This document shows positions 25,785 through 34,734 of a stretch of 58,376 bases of DNA, piece by piece. The stretch lies in NCBI GenBank assembly GCA_007693485.1, contig REDM01000117.1:1-58376 (forward strand). The letters are read 5' to 3'. The notes under the pieces are model-generated. The model saw only the letters and a list, made by a program, of their open reading frames with translations, did not search any database and was not told the origin of the DNA. Within the stretch, counting starts at the first letter, position 1. Every line of letters starts with the position of its first letter. A program made the translations under genes and the position numbers. The DNA is from Spirochaetaceae bacterium (GTDB taxonomy: Bacteria > Spirochaetota > Spirochaetia > DSM-27196 > PWMO01).

Positions 25785-26135
25785 ATGGCTACTACGGGAT
25801 TACAGCTATTCGGGCGAAAAAAGTGCCGCACGACTCAGAAGGCGGAGCGCTTCTTTCGCGATCGCGGTGTTTCGTTTCAGTTTGTCGATCTCGAGCAGAA
25901 GCCGTTGAGCGCGGGTGAGCTTGCGTCAGTTGCCGCCGCGGTCGGAGCCGAAGCGCTCATCGACACCGACAGCAAAACCTTCCGATCCCGAGGGATGAAG
26001 CACCTCGTGTATGAGCCGATGGAAGAGCTGATGGAACATCCGGGGTTGGTCCGCAGCCCGGTGGTCCGGCGGGGATCGGCAGCCTGCGTGGGGGATGATC
26101 CTGACGGCTGGAAGCGCCTTGCCGAGAGTGGCTGA
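25785..26135 (+). CDS. ArsC/Spx-like thioredoxin-fold protein
   Basis: 116 residues of the ArsC/YffB/Spx family: the motif KKCRTT puts a single Cys14 at the active position with Thr17 where Spx has its second Cys, so it resembles glutaredoxin-dependent ArsC or the YffB branch more than redox-switch Spx. The segment RSPVVRRG corresponds to the RPI/RPLL loop. No ars operon surrounds it, so arsenate reduction is not supported by context. Own promoter, no Shine-Dalgarno. Confidence 0.72.
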   Translation: MATTGLQLFGRKKCRTTQKAERFFRDRGVSFQFVDLEQKPLSAGELASVAAAVGAEALIDTDSKTFRSRGMKHLVYEPMEELMEHPGLVRSPVVRRGSAACVGDDPDGWKRLAESG

Positions 26136-26146
26136 TCTGGTCTCGG

Positions 26147-26176
26147 TTGCAGGGCGATTCACGTTTCCGGTATAGT
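26147..26176 (+). promoter_or_regulatory. Putative promoter of the DAHP synthase gene
   Basis: TTGCAG (26147-26152), 18-nt spacer, TATAGT (26171-26176). The predicted start near 26183 is about 4 nt before the ATG at 26187. It overlaps the candidate GTG at 26175, arguing against that start. Confidence 0.5.
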
Positions 26177-26186
26177 GAGCGCAGCC

Positions 26187-27257
26187 ATGCAAACCATACG
26201 TCACTCAGCCAGCGATCTTCGCATCGCGTCGTTTACGCCCCTCGTTGCCCCCTCTCAGCTCAAGGCCGAGATTCCGGTCTCGCCCGGGGCGATCGATACC
26301 GTTGTGCGTGCCCGTGCCGCCATAGAACAGATTCTCTCGAAGCGAGATACGCGGATGATCGCCGTAGTGGGCCCGTGTTCAATTCACGATCCTGACGCTG
26401 CCTTCGACTACGCCCGGCGCCTTGCCGAACTCAGCCCGCGCGTGCAGGACCAGCTGCTCGTTGTGATGCGGGTCTACTTCGAGAAGCCGAGAACCCGATT
26501 GGGGTGGCGAGGACTCATCCTTGATCCCGCGATGGACGGTAGCTACGACATTCAGGAAGGGCTCCGCCGCGCCCGACGCATCCTCAGCGAGATCAACGGC
26601 ATCGGGCTTCCCGCCGGCTCTGAGATGCTCGATCCAATTGTACCGCAATACATCGACGATTTGGTTGCGTGGGCGTCGATCGGCGCCCGCACCACCGAGT
26701 CGCAAACCCATCGGGAAATGGCGAGCGGTCTTTCCATGCCGGTTGGCTTCAAGAACGGAACCGACGGATCCATCGATACCGCCGTGAACGCGCTTTCTTC
26801 GTCGCTCTCTCCGCACAGCTTCATTGGAATCGACGACAACGGCCGAACCTGCGTGGTGAATACCACGGGAAACGGAGCCGGGCACGTCATCCTGCGAGGA
26901 GGCCGGGGTGGACCCAACTATCACGACGAACACGTCGAGGAGGCGTGCGAACAGTTGCAGAAGGCAGGCATCGATCCTTCGGTGATGGTCGACTGCAGTC
27001 ACGGCAACTCCCGCAAAGAACCCGCTCGTCAGCGCAAGGTACTCGAGTCCGTGGTGCGACAGCGGCTGGACGGCCGCCGCGAACTGGTTGGATTCATGCT
27101 GGAAAGCAACATCGCCGCCGGCCGGCAGGAGATTCCCGAGGTGCCCGCTGAACTGAAGTACGGCGTTTCGATTACCGATGCCTGCATCGGTTGGGATGAG
27201 ACCGAGGAGCTTCTGCTCTGGACCCACGATCGGCTCGCTCGGGGGGCGCGTGGATGA
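26187..27257 (+). CDS. 3-deoxy-7-phosphoheptulonate synthase, class I (AroF/G/H type)
   Basis: Condenses phosphoenolpyruvate and erythrose 4-phosphate in the first step of aromatic amino acid synthesis. 356 residues. VGPCSIHDPDAAF near residue 55, GARTTESQTHREMASGL and GFKNGTDG are hallmark segments; the metal site residues lie in MVDCSHGNS and SITDACIGWD. Which aromatic amino acid inhibits it cannot be told. It overlaps proA by 4 bp (ATGA), so aromatic and proline synthesis are on one mRNA here. Confidence 0.95.
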   Translation: MQTIRHSASDLRIASFTPLVAPSQLKAEIPVSPGAIDTVVRARAAIEQILSKRDTRMIAVVGPCSIHDPDAAFDYARRLAELSPRVQDQLLVVMRVYFEKPRTRLGWRGLILDPAMDGSYDIQEGLRRARRILSEINGIGLPAGSEMLDPIVPQYIDDLVAWASIGARTTESQTHREMASGLSMPVGFKNGTDGSIDTAVNALSSSLSPHSFIGIDDNGRTCVVNTTGNGAGHVILRGGRGGPNYHDEHVEEACEQLQKAGIDPSVMVDCSHGNSRKEPARQRKVLESVVRQRLDGRRELVGFMLESNIAAGRQEIPEVPAELKYGVSITDACIGWDETEELLLWTHDRLARGARG

Positions 27258-28543
27258 CGGTAGCCGAAAAGGCGTCTGCGGCGCGAAGCGCCTCGCGCGT
27301 CATGGCGTCGCTCTCGGTGGAGCGCAAGAACCACGCCCTTGGTCTCATCGCAGCGGCGCTTCGTGGCCGGCGAGCTGAGATCGAGTCGGCAAACCGTGCC
27401 GACCGTGAAGCGGCGGCCCGCGAAGCGCTCGCTGAACCGCTTGCAAAACGACTCACGTTTGAAGGCGAAAAACTCGACCAGGCGGCCATTGGCGTAGAGA
27501 GCGTCGCAGCCCTGGAGGACCCCGTTGGCCGGACGCTCGGCGCGCGGGAGCTCGACGAGGGGCTCGAGTTGTTTCGGGTCACCGTTCCAATCGGTGTAGT
27601 GGGGATGGTGTTTGAGTCCCGGCCGGATGCGCTGGTGCAGATCGCTTCGCTTTGCTTGAAGAGCGGCAACGCTGTTCTGTTGAAAGGCGGGACCGAGGCG
27701 CGAAACACCAATCGAGTGTTGTACACCGTGATCAGCGATGCTGCCCGTACGGCAGAACTTCCCGACGGATGGATCGCCCTGCTCGAGAGCCGGGACGACG
27801 TGCGCGAGATGCTTGTGCAGAGCGACTCCATCGACCTGATCATCCCGCGTGGTTCGAACGAGTTTGTGCAATCGGTCATGCGCCAGACGACTATCCCGGT
27901 CTTGGGGCACGCCGACGGCATTTGCCACGTCTATGTTGATTCCGACGCCGATTCTGCACTCGCGGTGCCGGTGGTGGTTGATGCCAAGACGCAATACCCA
28001 GCGGTGTGCAACGCCCTGGAAACCCTGCTCGTCCACATCGACGTCGCCGCACTGCTGCTTCCCGCGATTGCCGAAGCGATGCCGGCGGTGAAACTGCGCG
28101 CATGCCCCCGAGCGCTCGCCCTTCTGCCCGGCGCCGTGGAAGCCACCGAAGCGGACTGGCGCGCGGAATACCTCGACCTTGTCCTTGCGGTGCGAGTGGT
28201 GGATTCCGCAGACGAGGCAATCGCACATATCAATCGCTACGGATCGCACCATACCGATGCAATCGTCACGGCCGACCGTGCACGAGCGCTTGAGTTCATG
28301 CAGCGAGTTGACTCGGCGAGCGTCATGTGGAACTGCAGTACGCGGTTTGCCGACGGGTATCGCTACGGCCTGGGGGCCGAAGTGGGTATTGCAACCGGGA
28401 AGATCCACGCGCGGGGTCCCGTAGGGCTCGAGGGACTGGTGACCTATCAGTGGCGCCTGTTCGGAAGCGGTCAGGTTGTTGCTCACTATTCGGGTTCCGC
28501 AGGGCGGTTGTTTACCCATCGCGTCATTTCGGAAGACCGGTGA
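27254..28543 (+). CDS. proA: Gamma-glutamyl phosphate reductase
   Basis: Reduces gamma-glutamyl phosphate with NADPH to glutamate semialdehyde in proline synthesis. 429 residues of the aldehyde dehydrogenase fold, with the catalytic Cys in TQYPAVCNALETLL, plus FESRPDALVQI, LKGGTEARNTN and IIPRGSNEFV. Overlaps the DAHP synthase stop by ATGA. Listed before proB, the reverse of the common proB-proA order. Confidence 0.96.
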   Translation: MTVAEKASAARSASRVMASLSVERKNHALGLIAAALRGRRAEIESANRADREAAAREALAEPLAKRLTFEGEKLDQAAIGVESVAALEDPVGRTLGARELDEGLELFRVTVPIGVVGMVFESRPDALVQIASLCLKSGNAVLLKGGTEARNTNRVLYTVISDAARTAELPDGWIALLESRDDVREMLVQSDSIDLIIPRGSNEFVQSVMRQTTIPVLGHADGICHVYVDSDADSALAVPVVVDAKTQYPAVCNALETLLVHIDVAALLLPAIAEAMPAVKLRACPRALALLPGAVEATEADWRAEYLDLVLAVRVVDSADEAIAHINRYGSHHTDAIVTADRARALEFMQRVDSASVMWNCSTRFADGYRYGLGAEVGIATGKIHARGPVGLEGLVTYQWRLFGSGQVVAHYSGSAGRLFTHRVISEDR

Positions 28544-28559
28544 GCCCACCGAGCAACCC

Positions 28560-29675
28560 ATGAGAGAGTTTTCCGCCTGTCGGCGTATCGTCGTAAAGAT
28601 CGGAACCAACGTACTTACCCGCGACGGTCGTCTTGACGTCGGCTACGTCGCGATGATTGCCGAACAGATCGCCGCAATCCGTGGCGAGGATCGGCACGTC
28701 CTGGTTGTCACGTCGGGTGCCATAGGGATGGGGGCTCGCGAGCTTGGGCTCACGGAGCGGGTCACGCAGGTGACGATGCGTCAGGCGTGCGCCGCCATTG
28801 GTCAGCCGGTTCTGATGAACACCTACCGGGACGCGTTCGCCGGTCACGGCATCACGGTCGCCCAGGTTCTGCTCACGCGCGAGATTCTGAACAATCGCCG
28901 CAGCTACCTCAATCTGCGAAACGCCGTGGAGAGCCTGCTTTCGCTGCGCGTTCTGCCCATCTTCAACGAGAACGACAGCGTGTCCACCGCGGAAATCGGT
29001 TCAGCCTTTGGCGATAACGACCAGTTGAGTGCCCTGATCGCGAGTAAAATCGATGCCGACCTTCTGGTGATGCTGAGTGATATCGACGCTCTCTACTCGA
29101 GCGATCCGCGCACCCACTCGGATGCCGTGCCGTTACACACCGTGACCGCGTTGACCGACGAGATCCGAGCGGCGGCAGGTGGCGCCGGCAGTACCTTCGC
29201 GACCGGTGGCATGCGTACCAAGCTGAAAGCGGTGTCCATTGCGGAGCGTGCGGGGTGTCGGGTCGTTCTCGCGGATGGTCGTGAGCCCGATATCTTGCGA
29301 CGCCTGATCGCGGGGGAAGAGATCGGTACGCTCTTCTTTGCGCGGGATCGGCTTTCGAATCGGGAGCGGTGGATACTCAACGCCGTTCCCGCCGGACGGA
29401 TCGAGATCGATCCGGGGGCATGGTCCGCGGTGCAGGGGCGGCGCAGTCTGCTGCCTACCGGGGTTCGTGCCGTCGTGGGCGGGTTTGCCGCGGACAGCGT
29501 GGTAGAGCTCTGGGTGACCGGCGGCACCGCGGCGGTGGCAAAGCTGCTGTCGAGCATGGGAAGCGATGATCTGCGCCTGGTGATGGGAAAACACTCTTCA
29601 GAGGTATCTGCAATCCTTGGCTCCGGCCGTAAGGATCTGGTCGCGCGCCCCGAAGAGATCGTTTCAATCGGATAG
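28560..29675 (+). CDS. proB: Glutamate 5-kinase
   Basis: Phosphorylates glutamate to gamma-glutamyl phosphate, the first and usually proline-inhibited step. 371 residues from the ATG at 28560: amino-acid kinase domain with VVKIGTNVLT, VTSGAIGMGARELGL, NENDSVSTAEI, FGDNDQLSALIA and GTGGMRTKL-like FATGGMRTKLKA, then a C-terminal PUA domain (about 280-371). Start is 16 bp after proA; the longer upstream frame overlaps proA and is rejected. Confidence 0.95.
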   Translation: MREFSACRRIVVKIGTNVLTRDGRLDVGYVAMIAEQIAAIRGEDRHVLVVTSGAIGMGARELGLTERVTQVTMRQACAAIGQPVLMNTYRDAFAGHGITVAQVLLTREILNNRRSYLNLRNAVESLLSLRVLPIFNENDSVSTAEIGSAFGDNDQLSALIASKIDADLLVMLSDIDALYSSDPRTHSDAVPLHTVTALTDEIRAAAGGAGSTFATGGMRTKLKAVSIAERAGCRVVLADGREPDILRRLIAGEEIGTLFFARDRLSNRERWILNAVPAGRIEIDPGAWSAVQGRRSLLPTGVRAVVGGFAADSVVELWVTGGTAAVAKLLSSMGSDDLRLVMGKHSSEVSAILGSGRKDLVARPEEIVSIG

Positions 29676-29691
29676 CGGTTCACCGGCATGG

Positions 29692-31485
29692 CTACCGGTC
29701 GGCGATCGACCCACGGATAAAACGGGGAATGAGACTCCAATCCCCATCGTGCGGCAAAAGAATCCACGCGCCGCGATCGTAGTCCTCGTCGACATCGTCC
29801 TCGGTCAGTCCTGCGAAATGGAGTGCGGTCCACGCGGAGAAGAGCACGTTGTCGGTGCTGAGTACGTGATGAGTAGAATCGGTAAACCGTCCGTAGCGGG
29901 CCACCGCGCTCAGCGCGTCGATCACGTCCATATCGGTATCAACATAGTGAATGAGACGCTGGATCAGCGTGTGCAGGGTTCCGATGTCCCGGATTCCCAG
30001 CGATGCGATCCGGCTCCTGATTGCATCGACAATGTCCTGTTGCCGTCGAGCACGGCCAAAATCGGTGGTGGTGAAGCGCGACCGCGCGATTCTCAGTGCC
30101 TCCACCCCGTTCAGATGATGGCTTCCCGGCGGAAAGTAGAGCGTTCCCCATACCCCGTTGTCCCGCACCCGGTAGGTGGGATCGATCAGCTCTTCTTCCA
30201 GTTCGATGGTAACGCCACCGAGGATGTTGATCACATCAACGAAGGCAAACATATCGACGGCGATGGTATGGTCGATCGTCATGCCGGTGATCGCAGAAAG
30301 CTCCAGCGCGGTCTGCTCCCTGCCGTGCTGGTAGTAGATCTGGTTTATCCGGGCACCCCGATAGTAGAGATCGCGGGGAAGGCTGAAGAAGTGAATTCGC
30401 TGCCGGTTTGGGTCAACGTGGGCCAGCATGATCGAGTCGGCAACGTCTTCGTTGATGCCGAGGAGGAGAACCGTCAGCCCGGATTCCGGCATATCGGGCA
30501 TTGGACCGGATAACGAGCTGCGAATGCGACGAGCTGACGCCGTGCTCTCCCCGGCCCTGCGGAGCGACATGATCGGGACGTCCCCGTCGTCCATGAGCCA
30601 GATTTCGCCGGTAGCGCGTTGGACTCCAAAAGCGCCGAGCACCCCCGCATCGGGGTGCGAAAGCTCGAAAAAGAGGAACTGCTCGGTCTCCCTCGGGTGC
30701 CGCGAAGCAACGATATCGCGATGGGTGAGCATGGAGCGAAAGCCCGGGTCGTTCAGAATCCGCTCCACGCGGGCGAGCCCGGCGGCTTCGCCATCGCCGG
30801 CGGGTTCGTCGGGTTTTTGCGGCGAACCATCGGGTTCGTCGGGTCCGTCGGCTACCGCATCGGGCAAACCGGCGTCAGCGGGTGGGGATTCAGTACCGGA
30901 CTCGCTCTCGCCATGGGTTCCGCCTGCGGGCGGTGCCCGCAGGAATGCAGACGACACCGCGCCGAATGTTGCTTCTCTGACGGTCGATCCGTCCCACGAC
31001 CGCGTCTCAACGGCATCCGGGTGGATCGTCACCACAAACCGGGGAGCACTCCCGTGACGGAGAACCAGCTCCGGCCCCGAGCCGTCCTCCACATGCAATC
31101 CTGCCTGCTCGACGGCGGTCCGAAAACGGTCGTTGGCTACCAGCTCTGCGCGGGCGCGCGCCTGCACGCGACGATCGTGTTCGGCAATCAGGAGGTCGAT
31201 CGCGCCGAAAAAGGCTGCGGCATCGCGATCAACGATGGGAGGCTCGACCGCAGGGTCGCCTGAGGGCACTGCGCTGTCGCTGCGGTGTTCATCGAAGGCG
31301 TCTCCACCGGATCGAACCGGCCGCTCGCCCCCCGATTGGATCTCCGCAACCAGTCGGCTCTGCAGTGCGGCGTAGCGGCGTTGCAGGCGGGCGAAGCGGA
31401 CCTCCCGTACGATGGTGAACGCAACAACGACGGCGATGATGCTGATGATCGTGATTGTTGTGATGCGTCTGCGAGGATTCAGCAT
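29692..31485 (-). CDS. LytR-CpsA-Psr (LCP) family protein
   Basis: About 597 residues. One N-terminal membrane anchor (about 8-28), then a 300-residue extracytoplasmic region of unknown type with a Pro/Glu/Asp-rich low-complexity linker (about 190-235), then an LCP domain: DSIMLAHVDP, FFSLPRDLYY, INQIYYQHG, DVINILGGVTIEL and FGRARRQQDI with the Arg residues that bind the pyrophosphate lipid. LCP enzymes attach polymers from undecaprenyl carriers to the cell wall. A GTG at 31503 is possible, but a likely -10 box (31505-31510) sits just upstream, so the ATG at 31485 is preferred. The long N-terminal insert is unusual for the family. Confidence 0.85.
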   Translation of the reverse strand: MLNPRRRITTITIISIIAVVVAFTIVREVRFARLQRRYAALQSRLVAEIQSGGERPVRSGGDAFDEHRSDSAVPSGDPAVEPPIVDRDAAAFFGAIDLLIAEHDRRVQARARAELVANDRFRTAVEQAGLHVEDGSGPELVLRHGSAPRFVVTIHPDAVETRSWDGSTVREATFGAVSSAFLRAPPAGGTHGESESGTESPPADAGLPDAVADGPDEPDGSPQKPDEPAGDGEAAGLARVERILNDPGFRSMLTHRDIVASRHPRETEQFLFFELSHPDAGVLGAFGVQRATGEIWLMDDGDVPIMSLRRAGESTASARRIRSSLSGPMPDMPESGLTVLLLGINEDVADSIMLAHVDPNRQRIHFFSLPRDLYYRGARINQIYYQHGREQTALELSAITGMTIDHTIAVDMFAFVDVINILGGVTIELEEELIDPTYRVRDNGVWGTLYFPPGSHHLNGVEALRIARSRFTTTDFGRARRQQDIVDAIRSRIASLGIRDIGTLHTLIQRLIHYVDTDMDVIDALSAVARYGRFTDSTHHVLSTDNVLFSAWTALHFAGLTEDDVDEDYDRGAWILLPHDGDWSLIPRFIRGSIADR

Positions 31486-31554
31486 GATGACGGTACCGAG
31501 CACCAGTTTACCAGAGCTTCACCGGGGATCGCAACCGCGTCCGAACCGCTTCGG

Positions 31555-31583
31555 TTGACAGCCGATCGCGGGTCTCGTAGGCT
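31555..31583 (+). promoter_or_regulatory. folB promoter, very short leader
   Basis: Perfect TTGACA (31555-31560), 17-nt spacer, TAGGCT (31578-31583). Nine nt separate the -10 box from the ATG at 31593, and no Shine-Dalgarno is present. Confidence 0.6.
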
Positions 31584-31592
31584 GTCGCCACA

Positions 31593-31982
31593 ATGAACGG
31601 CGCGTGTCCGGTAACGATCGGTTTTGAACGACTCACTGTCCGCTGCATCATTGGGGTGCGACCGCGAGAGCGGCGGCGTGCGCAAACCGTACTGGTGGAC
31701 TGCTCGCTTGCCTACGATGCCGCACTCGCGGCGCAGAGTGATCGCGTCGAGCACGCGGTCGATTATTCGGCTCTCGCCCGGCGTGTTGCGGTGCTGCTGC
31801 AGGAAGGACGTTACGGCCTGCTCGAACGCGCTGTGTGGGAGGTTGCCGGGGCACTCCTGGACGGAGATGCGCGGGTGTTCTCCGTCAGCGTCACGGTCCG
31901 AAAGCCGGCAGCGATTGCCACAGCCCGTGCTGCGTTCGCAGCGATTACCCGGACCCGAGATACCGGTTCACGCGGCGCTTGA
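31593..31982 (+). CDS. folB: Dihydroneopterin aldolase
   Basis: Converts 7,8-dihydroneopterin to 6-hydroxymethyl-dihydropterin in folate synthesis. 129 residues of the T-fold: RCIIGVRPRERRRAQTVLVD near the N-terminus, the HAVDYSALARRV segment, the catalytic-region LLERAVWEVA and VSVTVRKPAAI at the end. The length is normal. No other folate genes are nearby. Its stop codon overlaps the -35 box of the next gene. Confidence 0.9.
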   Translation: MNGACPVTIGFERLTVRCIIGVRPRERRRAQTVLVDCSLAYDAALAAQSDRVEHAVDYSALARRVAVLLQEGRYGLLERAVWEVAGALLDGDARVFSVSVTVRKPAAIATARAAFAAITRTRDTGSRGA

Positions 31983-32008
31983 CACGATTTGCCGTGGGTG
32001 GGTATCTT
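31979..32008 (+). promoter_or_regulatory. Promoter of the 56-residue protein gene
   Basis: Perfect TTGACA (31979-31984), 18-nt spacer, TATCTT (32003-32008). Gives a leader of about 24 nt with AAGGAG at about 32028-32033. Confidence 0.65.
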
Positions 32009-32038
32009 TTGCCTTGATCTGACCTGAAGGAGTATGTA

Positions 32039-32209
32039 ATGGCAGGAGCTATTTCCAAGAACGCCCGCCGCGGTGAAGCGCAAGATCTTCTCTCTCGTTG
32101 GGGCGGAAAGATCATCATGAAGTCGGTTTTCGAGAAAGGCAAGATGCGGCACTACGCGGTCTGCGAAAAGAGCGGCAATCAGAGCCGTCGTCCGAAAGAT
32201 CTCATGTAA
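32039..32209 (+). CDS. Small basic protein, 56 residues, unknown function
   Basis: ATG at 32039 with a good AAGGAG ribosome site and its own strong promoter, ending in TAA at 32207-32209. The product starts MAGAISKNARRGEAQD and has a middle GGKIIMKSVFEKGKM and an end CEKSGNQSRRPKDLM: strongly basic, one Cys, no membrane segment. I do not recognise a family. Its layout (dedicated promoter, Shine-Dalgarno, hairpin after the stop) says it is a real gene, perhaps RNA- or ribosome-associated given its charge. Confidence 0.7.
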   Translation: MAGAISKNARRGEAQDLLSRWGGKIIMKSVFEKGKMRHYAVCEKSGNQSRRPKDLM

Positions 32210-32221
32210 CAGGACGTGACC

Positions 32222-32245
32222 CCGCATTCGGTACACCGAGTGCGG
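32222..32245 (+). terminator. Hairpin between the small gene and dcd
   Basis: CCGCATTCGG (32222-32231) pairs with CCGAGTGCGG (32236-32245) around a TACA tetraloop, one G-T pair in a 10-bp stem. No T-run follows, so it may be a weak terminator, an mRNA end-stabiliser or a dcd leader structure. Confidence 0.45.
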
Positions 32246-32261
32246 TGGTAACCCTTCCGGC

Positions 32262-32807
32262 ATGATTCTGTCCGGGTCCACCATCAAAGCGTCCCTCGGG
32301 ACCGACATCGTCATTGATCCCTTCCGTGAAGCGCAGTTAAACCCCAACAGCTACAATCTCACCCTGCATAATGAGCTTCTGGTGTATGCCTCGCGAGAAC
32401 TCGACATGGCGGTAGAGAACCAGAGCCACCGTATCGAGATTCCACCGGAGGGGTTGCTGCTCGAGCCCGATCGGCTCTACCTGGGGCGGACGGTGGAGTT
32501 CACCGAAACCCGACGGTTTGTCCCCATGCTCGAAGGACGATCGTCCATCGGGCGGCTCGGGCTCTTTGTACACATCACCGCGGGATTTGGCGACGTGGGG
32601 TTTCGCGGCTACTGGACGCTGGAGATCTTCTGCGTGCAGCCGATTCGGATCTACGCGGGCGTCCAGATCTGCCAGATCTTCTACCACACCATCGAAGGCG
32701 ACTATCGGGGGTACGACGGCGGGAAGTACCAGGATAACCGCGGCATTCAGCACAGTCTGCTCTATCGCGAATTTGGGGCGCCGAAGACCGACACGGATCG
32801 AGCTTAA
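32262..32807 (+). CDS. dcd: dCTP deaminase
   Basis: Deaminates dCTP to dUTP for thymidylate synthesis. 181 residues with [16 protein letters not shown], the active-site [21 protein letters not shown] segment containing the catalytic Glu further on (WTLEI), and a C-terminal [11 protein letters not shown] nucleotide-binding tail. Deaminase-only versus bifunctional (dUTP-cleaving) cannot be fixed from motifs alone. Overlaps the convergent hisI stop by 4 bp. Confidence 0.93.
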   Translation: MILSGSTIKASLGTDIVIDPFREAQLNPNSYNLTLHNELLVYASRELDMAVENQSHRIEIPPEGLLLEPDRLYLGRTVEFTETRRFVPMLEGRSSIGRLGLFVHITAGFGDVGFRGYWTLEIFCVQPIRIYAGVQICQIFYHTIEGDYRGYDGGKYQDNRGIQHSLLYREFGAPKTDTDRA

Positions 32808-33169
32808 ATCATCCTCAGACTGTCACCCTCAACCCGGCGGAAAAAGCACGATGGGCGGCCGGTGTGACAGCAGATGCCCCCCTCCTGCTCGACCTGAATC
32901 AGGAGCGCATCCTGGTCGCAGTCCACACGGATTTCTCGAACCCGCTGCACATGGCCGGAGGTCTCGCCCTTCATCCAGAGACGGTTGCGGGTCCTGCTGT
33001 AGTAGTGGACGAGCCCCGTTTCCTGCGTCCGGCTCCACGCCTCTGCGTTCATGAAACCCACCATCAGTACGGCGCCACTGTGAGCGTCCTGCACGACGGC
33101 GGAGATCAGGCCACCAAGCTTTGCAAAATCGAGGTCGAGTCGATCGCTTGTTTCGCGGTCCGCGCTCAT
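32804..33169 (-). CDS. hisI: Phosphoribosyl-AMP cyclohydrolase
   Basis: Opens the purine ring of phosphoribosyl-AMP, third step of histidine synthesis. 121 residues, single-domain (no HisE fused). The metal-binding DCDQDALL and the [15 protein letters not shown] segment with its Cys residues are diagnostic. It is the last gene of the minus operon glk-UDP-glucose pyrophosphorylase-hisI, overlapping the upstream gene by ATGA, and is the only histidine gene visible. Confidence 0.94.
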   Translation of the reverse strand: MSADRETSDRLDLDFAKLGGLISAVVQDAHSGAVLMVGFMNAEAWSRTQETGLVHYYSRTRNRLWMKGETSGHVQRVREIRVDCDQDALLIQVEQEGGICCHTGRPSCFFRRVEGDSLRMI

Positions 33170-34734
33170 GGGGCAATATCCTTCGGGTCACGAGGTTGCC
33201 AGCGCCCGTCGCGCTCATCCATCGCAAACTCATCGCGCAAGGCACGCGCAAGCCCGCCGTGCAGTTTCTGTGCGGTTGCGCGGAGATCCTTGGCGGGATC
33301 CTCGTCGGTGGGGTAGTCGGATGAGTCGAGCTTTCGGCCGCTCGTCATGATTCCTTCAAGAAGCATCTTTGCCGCGAGAAACCGGCGGTATTTGTCCACA
33401 CCAAAGACCAGGAAATCATCAAGCATGGCGATGATTTCCCACGTCACCTGCTCAGCCTGGGCGTAGCGTCCGGCGTCCTTGTCCTGGTCGCTGATGCGCA
33501 TCGGAAGTTCCTCGGCTATGCGGTCGAGGTGTGCGACCAGGTAGTCCAGTCGAAACAACCCGCTGGCGCAGTTGAACAGAATTGGTGTGCCGCTCTCTTC
33601 GGCTTCGAAGACCGCCTCCGGTGAGATCGCCGGCCCGATGTCGGCGCACGCCAGCCCTCCGGAGCGCTCGCGCACCAGAATGCCGCCTTTGACGTCGACC
33701 GGTGTGCGGAACGAAAAATCAAAGGCCGCCTGCTTACCACTGAGCGCGAGCAGGGCAATTGAAACGGGATCCGGCGTAAACCCCAGGTTATCGACGTTGC
33801 CGAGGTAGACAAAGCGCTTGCCCTGCGCCGCGAGTGACCGGTAGACCGAACTCAGTACCGCAAAGTTCTGGCCGTGCCCTCCGGGCAGCGGGAGCGGGGT
33901 GTTCTCCGTGCCGAAGGCGCGGTCGAAAACCCGTCGGGGAGTGCCCTCGCTGCTGTGGGTGAACGCACTGAGCATCTCCTGAATACCGGTCTCCACGCGC
34001 GTGATGTCAATTCCGCACTCGCTGATCAGCGGTGCGAGAACCGGGCTTGCCTGGTATTGGTCGTAGGCTGCCGCGACCTCGTCGTTGTTGTAGACGCTGG
34101 TCATCTGAAACGCGGGGAAGAGCGGCAGCGGCCCGCTCTCGGGACGACCGTACGCCTTCTGATACCGAAGGGCCCACACCAGAAGATTTCGCATTTTCAA
34201 TTCGAGAAAACTCGCTCCGGGGCTTCCGTCGGGGTTGATGTATGCCGGGGTCAGTCCCTTGGCTCGTCCCCGGGAGAGCTCCGCGAGCCGTTCAAAATCA
34301 TCGCGTACGAGGTTGAAGAGCGGCTCGCTGAACCCGCGGTTCTTTTTCTCGTCGGCGTAACTGGTGGCCGAGCCGCCGTTCAGGACCCCGTAGGAGGTGG
34401 CGGGAAGAAGACGCATGCCGATCCAGTAGAGCTGCGTCTCGCTGAAGCGGCACTCGCTGCCGGCAACCGTGGCAACGTCCCAGATGGGTGTTCCGGGAAG
34501 CATATCCTCGAGGCACTGCGTCGCATCGTCGAGCGAAAGCGTGAGCTCCGCCCCCGCCGTGCGGTCGATAATGGTACGGCCGTCAACCGTCGGAACACCC
34601 GCGGCTTCAATCGGCTTCACGTTGTCGTAGGCCCCTTCGTTGAGTTTCTTCAGAATCTCCAGCGATCGATTGATATCGATACCTTTGTCCTTCATCGCGG
34701 CGCGAAGAGATTGCGAAAGATCGTCTGGCATCAT
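33166..34734 (-). CDS. UTP--glucose-1-phosphate uridylyltransferase, eukaryote-type UDPGP family
   Basis: Makes UDP-glucose (or a related UDP-sugar) from UTP and the sugar 1-phosphate. About 522 residues, far longer than GalU and built like UDPGP/AGX enzymes: the nucleotide-binding NGGSATSY (LNGGxGT-type), [16 protein letters not shown], a GGHGQNF loop and GNVDNLG. The Gly-loop reads GGSAT in place of GGLGT. Three tandem starts (GTG 34737, ATG 34734, ATG 34731) exist; ATG 34734 is best spaced from AAAGGAG and overlaps the glk stop as TGATG. The acceptor sugar (Glc, GlcNAc, Gal) is undecided. Confidence 0.82.
   Translation of the reverse strand: MMPDDLSQSLRAAMKDKGIDINRSLEILKKLNEGAYDNVKPIEAAGVPTVDGRTIIDRTAGAELTLSLDDATQCLEDMLPGTPIWDVATVAGSECRFSETQLYWIGMRLLPATSYGVLNGGSATSYADEKKNRGFSEPLFNLVRDDFERLAELSRGRAKGLTPAYINPDGSPGASFLELKMRNLLVWALRYQKAYGRPESGPLPLFPAFQMTSVYNNDEVAAAYDQYQASPVLAPLISECGIDITRVETGIQEMLSAFTHSSEGTPRRVFDRAFGTENTPLPLPGGHGQNFAVLSSVYRSLAAQGKRFVYLGNVDNLGFTPDPVSIALLALSGKQAAFDFSFRTPVDVKGGILVRERSGGLACADIGPAISPEAVFEAEESGTPILFNCASGLFRLDYLVAHLDRIAEELPMRISDQDKDAGRYAQAEQVTWEIIAMLDDFLVFGVDKYRRFLAAKMLLEGIMTSGRKLDSSDYPTDEDPAKDLRATAQKLHGGLARALRDEFAMDERDGRWQPRDPKDIAP

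Noticed and set aside
25785-26135. Arsenic resistance function for the ArsC-like gene
   Set aside because: No arsR, arsB or acr3 nearby and the family includes many proteins without arsenate activity.
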